64,000 nucleotides of DNA from positions 6,262,001-6,326,000 of the forward strand of contig OY292275.1 of NCBI GenBank assembly GCA_958496175.1. The letters are read 5' to 3'. Positions 57,516 through 64,000 of the stretch are shown here, in pieces. The position numbers and the translations under genes are program-made. The number at the start of each line of letters is the position of its first letter. Positions within the stretch are counted from its first letter, which is position 1. The stretch comes from Sisyra terminalis (taxonomy: Eukaryota > Arthropoda > Insecta > Neuroptera > Sisyridae). A model generated the notes under the pieces. The model was not told the DNA's origin. It saw nothing but the letters and a program-made list of their open reading frames with translations, and did not search any database.

Positions 57516-57829
57516 AATACTATTGGCATTTCTTTTGAATCAATCTAGTGAAAGGATATTTGAAAGGATATTCTGTTCCTGAGAAATGCCAATATCGATT
57601 GGTTCCAAAAAACCTCATTTTTATGCAAAAAAATTGCATAGTGTGCATAAAACTGCATGAAACATAACTCTCGAGCTATCAAATTATCAAAGGTCATGAA
57701 ATGCATCCCTTAAAATAAGATTTACGACTCTAAAATCATCGACTACTCCAGTAAATGCAGAGCAAAAGAGAGACCGAGACTAAAAAAATAGCCACGTCAG
57801 AAACGTTCGAAAATTAAGATCATACAGGG

Positions 57830-58232
57830 TGGTTTACACCCCATTATGGTGGAGTAATGTATTGTGAATTATTTCTCCCAATTTTCCTTATTATTCTTGC
57901 AAAACTATCAATAAGAAGTACTATTTGAGCGGTATAAGTCGTTCGCGTGAATCTATTAGTCTTGAAAGACCAAAAATTTGGGCAAACACCTCTCGGGTTT
58001 CTTGAAAGTTTTACCAAAACTTCAATCCATAACATTTCATAACCACTTTAGTCGCCTGATTTGGTATCATGTAACTTCATGTTGTCCAAATAACTCAAAA
58101 AACGGCTCATATGCCAATTTTAATGAAGAAATAAAAGTTAAATCGATGACGATATTGAAAGCTATTTCTTCACAATATAAAGAACATTTTATGCAATTTG
58201 GAAGAATCAGCTGGTATTATTCTTTTCATTAA
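57830..58232 (+). pseudogene. mariner transposase C-terminal relic, copy 1
   Basis: Shifting frames reveal GGVMYCELFLP (the block after WWD), then SPDLVSCNFMLSK with LKKRL (58052-58110), the mariner SPDLAPxDxxLFxxL block. NFNEEIKVKSMTILKAIS follows in another frame to 58230 (the EEIK...LKAI block). The third catalytic Asp, expected after SPDLAPC/S, is Asn here (58073-58075). A stop sits before SPD and the frame shifts after it. The 84-codon open frame at 57978-58232 covers only part of this and is not a gene. Confidence 0.85.
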
Positions 58233-58276
58233 CAAATATCTACGGTTGTAGATATAATATATTTTGTTAAAAACAG

Positions 58277-58567
58277 TTGAAGGCTGGTAACTTCATCAGG
58301 CAAACTTTAATGACCTGATGAAAGCAAAAAAATTCAATCGAAACTTCGTAAGTTACCAATTTTTTTATCTTTTTGTATTTGCATTGTTAACGATTTCTAT
58401 TAGAAAATTTCTAAGATTTTAGATGTAATATAATATGTTAAAAATAGTTTAAGGCTCGGTAACTTCATCAGGTAAACTTGAATGGTCTGATGATATTAAA
58501 AATAAATTTCGGTCACCAATTTTTTATCTTTTTGCATTTGCATCGTTCAACGATGCAGAAAAAATAA
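58277..58567 (+). repeat. PLE-like tail blocks in duplication unit 1
   Basis: Two alternating blocks. Block a (58277-58450) has GGTAACTTCATCAGGC, then ACCTGATGAAAGC, CAATCGAAAC and TTCGTAAGTTACC; the outer GGTAACTT/AAGTTACC pair and the CATCAGG/CCTGATG pair can form alternative stems. Block b (58450-58567) has CGGTAACTTCATCAGG, TCTGATGATATT and AATTTCGGTCACC and lacks the GAAAC block. The order CTGATGA...GAAAC repeats the hammerhead core, but stem II is poor. Confidence 0.6.
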
Positions 58568-59033
58568 TATTTATGATACTATTCTGAAAATGTACCATAC
58601 ATTCTTAGCGAACCTAACTCAAATTACTTTTTGTAATATTCATCCTTTGGCTTTAAAATTTTAGCGCTCCAAAAATTATGCCGCCCTTAAAATCGTGTCG
58701 TCCTAAATCCGGACTTCACGAGCCTCGGCGTAAATCTATCACTGCTGATACTATTGGCATTTCTTTTAAATGAATCTAGTGAAAGGATATTCTGTTCCTC
58801 CAGAAGAAATGCCAACATCGATTGGTTTCAAAAAACCACATGCAAAAAACTGCATAGTGTGCATAAAACTGCATGAAACATAACTTTTGAGCTATCAAAT
58901 TATCAAAGGTCATGAAATGCATCCCTAAAAATAAAATTTACGACTTTAAAATCATCGATCACCCCAGTAAATGCTGTTAAAAGGAAACACCAAAACAACG
59001 TCAGAAACATTCAAAAATTATGATCATATCAGG

Positions 59034-59436
59034 TGGTTTGTACCCCATTATAGTAGAGTGATGTATTATAAATTATTTCTCCCAATTTTCCTTACTATTC
59101 TTGCAAAACTATCAATAAGAAGTACTATTTGAGCAATATGAATTGTTTGCATAAATCTATTAGTTTCGAGAGACCAAAAATTTGGGCAAACATCTCTCGG
59201 TTTTCTTGAGAGTTTTACCAAAACTTCAATCCATAATATTTCACAACCACTTTAGTCGCCTAATTTGGTATCGTGTAACATCTGGCTGTCCAAATAACTC
59301 AAAAAGCGGCTCATATGCCAATTTTAATGACGAAATAAAAGTTAAATCGATGACGATATTGAAAGCTATTTCTTCACAATATAAAGAAAATTCTATGCAA
59401 TTTGGAAGAATCAGCTGGTATTATTCTTTTCATTAA
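59034..59436 (+). pseudogene. mariner transposase C-terminal relic, copy 2
   Basis: The counterpart of copy 1, offset 1204 bp. The block reads SPNLVSCNIWLSK (59256-59294), with SPD changed to SPN and again Asn in place of the third catalytic Asp. The NFNDEIKVKSMTILKAIS stretch is kept. The shared stop before SP and the shared Asn show that both defects predate the duplication. Confidence 0.85.
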
Positions 59437-59481
59437 CAAATTTCTACGGTTGTAGATGTAATATATTATGTTAAAAATAGT

Positions 59482-60172
59482 TGAAGGCTGGTAACTTCAT
59501 CAGGCAAACTTTAATGACCTGATGAAAGCAAAAAAATGCAATCGAAACGTCGTAAGTAACCAATTTTTTTATCTTTTTGTATTTGCATTGTCAACGATTT
59601 CCATTAGAAAATTTCTAAGATTTTAGATTTAATATAATATGTTAAAAATAGTTTAAGGCTCGGTAACTTCATCAGGTAAACTTGAATGGTCTGATGATAT
59701 TAAAAATAAATTTCGGTCACCAATTTTTTATCTTCTTGCATTTGCATCGTTCAACGATGCAGAAAAAATAGTTCGTAAGTAACCAATTTTTTTATCTTTT
59801 TGTATTTGCATTGTCAACGATTTCCATTAGAAAATTTCTAAGATTTTAGATTTAATATAATATGTTAAAAATATTTGAAGGCTGGTAACTTCATCAGGCA
59901 AACTTTAATGACCTGATAAAAGCAAAAAAATTCAATCGAAAATTCGTAAGTAACCAATTTTTTTATCTTTTTGTATTTGCATTGTCAACGATTTCCATTA
60001 GCAAATTTCTACGAATTTAGATGTAATATAATATGTTTTAAATAGTTTAAGGCTCGGTAACTTCATCAGGCAAACTTTAATGACCTGATGATATTAAAAA
60101 GAAATCAATCGAAATTTCGGTCACCATTTTTTTATCTTTTTGTATTTGCATCGTTCAACGATGCAGAATCGA
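59482..60172 (+). repeat. PLE-like tail array, five blocks
   Basis: Blocks a and b alternate: a at 59482, b at 59656, then a partial a starting GTTCGTAAGTAACC at 59770 and a further a at 59877, and b at 60050. The copy at 59482 has CGAAACGTCGTAAGTAACC, the most hammerhead-like ending (GAAAC GTC). The repeats are about 170 and 115 bp long. Tandem partial copies with shared ends are typical of Penelope-like terminal repeats. Confidence 0.6.
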
Positions 60173-61036
60173 AAATTTTTATGAGTAAAAGTTGGGATAT
60201 ATTATCATAAAGACTGCTATTACCGAAAAAGCGAACAAACGGCACGTCAAATCAATGCATATTATGAAAATTCAAGTCAAAAGCACACTCTCATAATAAT
60301 GTTAGAATAATAAATCATTTTCGCGATATTGGCTATAAAATTGAATTTATTTTTCACATTTTGAGGTTGAAACAATCGCTTTTTATTGGATATTAGTTTA
60401 TTATGATCCTTTTTGAATAGCTGCACGAACCAACTTTATTGGAAAGTTAAAAATTATGAAAGTTACAACACATAAAACTAAAATGAAGTATTTATATACG
60501 GAGGGACTTGAATATCGGTGCAAAACTTTATAATATCCTTTTATATATATAAAAAAACAGCAACTTTTTCCAAGTCGAAGATTTCCATTACAGTGTTCGA
60601 ATAAATATTGTTTTAATTTAAAGAAGAAAATGGCGATTTAATTTTACGGTCTCGTGACAAACATTTCGCAATTTTCGACTGTAGCATCAGTATCACGTGA
60701 CACATTTGAATTATTGTTCATTCGCTCTACTCACATTACATTTCGTGTGAAAGGCATCTTGGGTTTCATTAATGAGGATCATTAACTGATACGACAACGG
60801 ATTCGTCCCATAATAATCTAAGAGCTTATTAGTGCGTTTAGAAGATAATGTTCCAAAACTTAATAACAAAATATCCTAACGAGAACTTATAACTCAAATT
60901 AAGCTCGAAATAACACTTTCAAAAACCAATTACGATGGAGTTTCATCTATACTTGTGCACAATAATGAAAATATTTCTCAATGAAAATGAAGAACCACCA
61001 AATCAGGGGTCAACGTAGGGATACCTTTTCTCAATA
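60173..61036. other. Unique spacer
   Basis: No gene or repeat was recognised between the tail array and the large palindrome. Confidence 0.45.
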
Positions 61037-62613
61037 GACCAGGGTCGATAATTTTAAAAATGGTGAAAAGTGAAAAAAATTATAGTAGAATGAAACCCAT
61101 TGGAAAAGGTTGAGTATATAACAAAAATGAAAGGAAAAATAAATTACGGGCGATCTGAGGTCGTGAAGGGGGAGGGGATGAGTTTTTAAGGGTAAAAAAC
61201 GGTTAATCTCGATTTCCGGTAAAACTGCAAGTCCTATGAAAAACAGTTAAAAGGCAAAGTTGTAGGTAATAAAAAGATCTACAACTTTTGTATCGACACT
61301 TTTTTCACGTAACCTCAAAATTTATGTGAAAAATTCGAATAACCGAGTTTTTGGTTTTTTATTTTTATTATTTGCAAAAAAATTAATTTTTTCACGAAAT
61401 TTGGTGAAAACTTACCTTTGTATGTCCCAAACATACAGTAATTTTTTTGATTTAAAATATTCAATTTTTCACCTTATTTTGACTTAATATCCAAAAAGCA
61501 CCCTAATTTTCAATCGAAAATTCTCACGTCAAAATATCTGCTTTTTTAAAAAGTTGGTGTGTTTTTTGTTTGTTGAAATCTCTACTTTATAAATTATAAA
61601 TATACACTACTATGGTAAATGTTCTCAGAAGATGCAAATAATGAAAAAAACTCGAATCCGAAAATTTTTTTTTAAATCATTATGTATAATTTTAAGCTAT
61701 TTATTAAAATTTACACTTTTATTACTCGAAAAATGTAAGATTTTATGTTATATTGATAAACAAAAAAATTACAAATCCATAAAACATGCAAAAATAGTTG
61801 TTGTAAGTATTAAAAATAAGATTTAAAAAGGATTTCATCTAAAAAATGTGACTACTGAAATTTTTTTTAGTAATAAAGTTAATTTATTAAATTCTCATTA
61901 CATTTATGTCATAGAAAATCTCATAATAGATAAATATATATGTAAATCGTACTATTGAATTTAAATACTTTTTACTGAAGACATTATTTATTGTTATTTG
62001 ACGTTATTTATTTTGCATTTCCTGAGAACATTTACCATAGTAGTGTATATTTTTTTTTATACCATCAGAAAGTAGAGATTTCAACAAACAAAAAACACAC
62101 CAACTTTTTTAAAAAAGCAGATATTTTGACGTGAGAATTTTCGATTGAAAATTAGGGTTCTTTTTGGATATTAAATCAAAATAAGGGGAAAAAATGAATA
62201 TTTTAAATCAAAAAAATTACTGTATGTTTGGGACATACAAAGGTAAGTTTTCACTAAATTCCTTGAAAAAATAAATTTTTTTGCAAAAAAAATAAAATTA
62301 AAAACCAAAAACTCGGTTATTCGAATTTTTCACATAAATTTTGAGGTTATGTGAAAAAAGTGTCGATACAAAAGTTGTAGATCTTTTTATTACCTACAAC
62401 TTTGCCTTTTAACTGTTTTTCATAGGACTTGCAGTTTTACCGGAAATCGAGATTAACCGTTTTTTACCCTTAAAAACTCACCCCCTCCCCCTTCCCGACC
62501 TCAGATCGCCCGTAATTTATTTTTCCTTTCATTTTTGTTATATTCTCTACCTTTTCCAATGGGTTTCATCCTACTATAATTTTTTTTGGTCCCAAAAATT
62601 ATCGACCCTGGTC
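61037..62613. mobile_element. 1.58-kb foldback element between TA sites
   Basis: Ends GACCAGGGTCGATAATTTT and its inverse AAAATTATCGACCCTGGTC lie between TA dinucleotides (61035-61036, 62614-62615). Arms of about 590 bp (to TGGTAAATGTTCTCAGA near 61630; from TGAGAACATTTACCA near 62020) are near-identical, including the GGGCGATCTGAGGTCG / CGACCTCAGATCGCCC core. The loop of about 390 bp is AT-rich and its small frame (61632-61826) is not recognised. TA duplication is the Tc1/mariner habit, but such long arms are unusual there. Confidence 0.88.
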
Positions 62614-62615
62614 TA

Positions 62616-64000
62616 CAAAAGATATTTCAATGTAAAATGTCTCGGTTATTAACTATAGATTCAAGTAGGTTTTAGACTTTACTTTTTTACAGTTGGAAAA
62701 TTTACGATAGCCATAACTGTAATTAAAACAAAGCACAGCCTTACAACAACAAAAGCTTGAAACAAGCGACAATTTTTCTGTTTGTCTTCTAACAAAAAAA
62801 GCTCCATTTCCATACGGTTCAAATACAATTTAAGTTTAATCAGAGCTTTCGTTCGTCACTATACAAAGCACATAGACCAGCCACATGTTCACTGAACTGT
62901 TCATACAAAGCGTTCGATAATTTGTTGATAGAAAACATAACTAGTCGAGAAAACAGTTGCAAAAACCCATCCCACACCCACAATGCATCCCACTGCACAT
63001 TTATAAAATACAACGATCAAAACCTCCATCGTCGAATTTATGTAGGTTGTCGTATTATATGTCCTCTCGACCAACATAAATTACCGAAAATTTGTTTTAA
63101 TTATACAATGAATGCTACCAAAACCGGTAACATCTGGTTTAAGAGTTGTATAAATATTTATTGTTTCAGGGTTTCGCAATCTGTATAGCACTTGAGCAAA
63201 ACAAAACCCACACCAAATAGAGTAAATTAGAGAGGTGGAAATTTAAACGTAATTAAAAACAATTATTGATAATCAAGATGTATTTAAATTTGTTTGATTA
63301 ACAAATAAATGGAACTGAACTGACGAATTTATGATGGAGAATTGGCTCAATGAATTCCGTGTTTGCGTTATATCTGTGAATTCATAATTGAATGCGTGAA
63401 ATATTTCAATTTGGCTGGGTTTGAAGTTAAAAGGGTAGAATTTAATCGAAAACGGTTAGTGAAAGGTAACCAATTACACTTCAAATCTCATTCTTGTTGA
63501 TTACATTGTGGTAACGCTTTTCTGCTTCAATTTCTGGGTTTTTAAATAATTTATCATTTTTTTTTTGATGTTTTACAAAAATAAAATCAAAACACCTGTT
63601 GATTTATGAAAAAATTAACAAATTTTTAAACCAATTCTTGTAAACTCCTAAACTTCCTTGGGCTATAACTCGGCATATAGGAAAAATAATGAAAACTATC
63701 ACTATCAATTGTTGGGTGTTTCTTGTTCATCCGAGAATATACTAGCACAACTCTAGAAGGTATACTTTTGCTTAATTTATTTTCAAAGCCTTAAAATCAC
63801 AGTAAACGAGTATACTTCAACCTAGAACTTTTGATTTTTGATTCACGATCTATTACTTTCGGTCCAACATACGAATATAATCCCAAAAAAATCATTGTTC
63901 TTAAGGATAAAAGATCCAGCACTCGACTCATTCAACTATACCCCCCAGTATCTATATAACATAATTTCTTCGTTTTTGAGCAACAGCTACTTCCAAATCA
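62616..64000. other. Unique sequence to the window end
   Basis: 62690-63500 is compositionally balanced. The 88-codon frame at 62922-63188 has no known domain, signal or splice support. No element was recognised up to 64000. Confidence 0.4.

Larger units (their letters stand above)
57400..59770. repeat. 1.2-kb tandem duplication of a composite segment
   Basis: The segment 57400-58567 is repeated at about 58605-59768 with an offset of 1204 bp. Each unit contains, in order, a hAT terminus, a noncoding stretch (CTATTGGCATTTCTTTT), a mariner C-terminal relic and two hammerhead-like tail blocks. Substitutions are scattered (about one in ten to fifteen bases by eye), so the duplication is older than the 331-bp one at 16278. 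Confidence 0.88.

Noticed and set aside
57978..58232. 84-codon frame as a duplicated small gene (also at 59182-59436)
   Set aside because: The duplicated similarity is explained by the 1.2-kb tandem repeat, and the text is a frameshifted mariner relic.
62922..63188. 88-codon plus frame near the window end
   Set aside because: No domain, no signal peptide and no splice or start support.
1..64000. CRISPR arrays, bacterial operons, ribosome binding sites, rRNA
   Set aside because: No regularly spaced short repeats and no prokaryotic coding pattern; the window is clearly eukaryotic and transposon-rich.

Overview
The window reads as a stretch of an AT-rich (roughly 70% A+T by eye) animal genome, most likely an insect. 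The mobile elements point that way: a Jockey-clade retrotransposon, decayed mariner, piggyBac, hAT and pogo-type DNA elements, Helitron-type ends, tRNA-headed SINEs, and the hammerhead-like repeats typical of Penelope-like elements. The order cannot be settled from sequence alone. I found no intact host protein-coding gene, rRNA gene or functional tRNA gene. Almost every recognisable protein trace is a broken piece of a transposable element. The rest looks intergenic or intronic.

Layout. 1-674: foldback element cut by the window edge. 982-1216: small inverted-repeat element. 1620-4260: four degenerate units of a ~0.7-kb tandem repeat. 5094-5817 and 6550-7340: two non-autonomous elements, each with 19-bp terminal inverted repeats between TTAA sites. 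8358-9700 (minus): CR1/L2/Jockey-like reverse transcriptase (RT) relic. 11.7-14.4 kb: a dispersed repeat pair, an old SINE and hammerhead-like motifs. 15431-16109: inverted-repeat Penelope-like insertion beside a Helitron replicase fragment. 16278-16928: near-identical 331-bp tandem duplication. 17-24 kb: three small DNA transposons, one with a perfect 8-bp target duplication, and a 676-bp duplication. 25708-27085 (minus): Jockey RT relic that is a chimera of two lineages. 27438-28263: complete foldback element with an 8-bp target duplication. 28406-29095 (minus): the longest open frame in the window, 229 codons, not recognised. 30822-31494: internally deleted piggyBac with its C-terminal cysteine-rich domain. 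33345-33576: pogo-type MITE. 37046 and 38303-40162: Helitron-like ends. 41184-41345: SINE with target duplication. 42079-42379 and 52884-53148: two more inverted-repeat hammerhead-bearing elements. 45319-46310: Jockey RT scrap next to a foldback element. 47940-49050 and 51163-51500: degenerate tandem repeats. 55890-56800: RTE-like tail split by a hAT element. 57092-60172: hAT transposase scrap followed by a 1.2-kb tandem duplication holding mariner relics and hammerhead-like tail arrays. 61037-62613: 1.58-kb near-palindrome between TA sites.

Nothing here acts together as a pathway. The biology is the history of insertions: nested elements, chimeric retrotransposons, foldback palindromes and recurrent hammerhead-like motifs arranged as divergent pairs. 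All coordinates of decayed elements are approximate to a few bases unless a target duplication fixes them.
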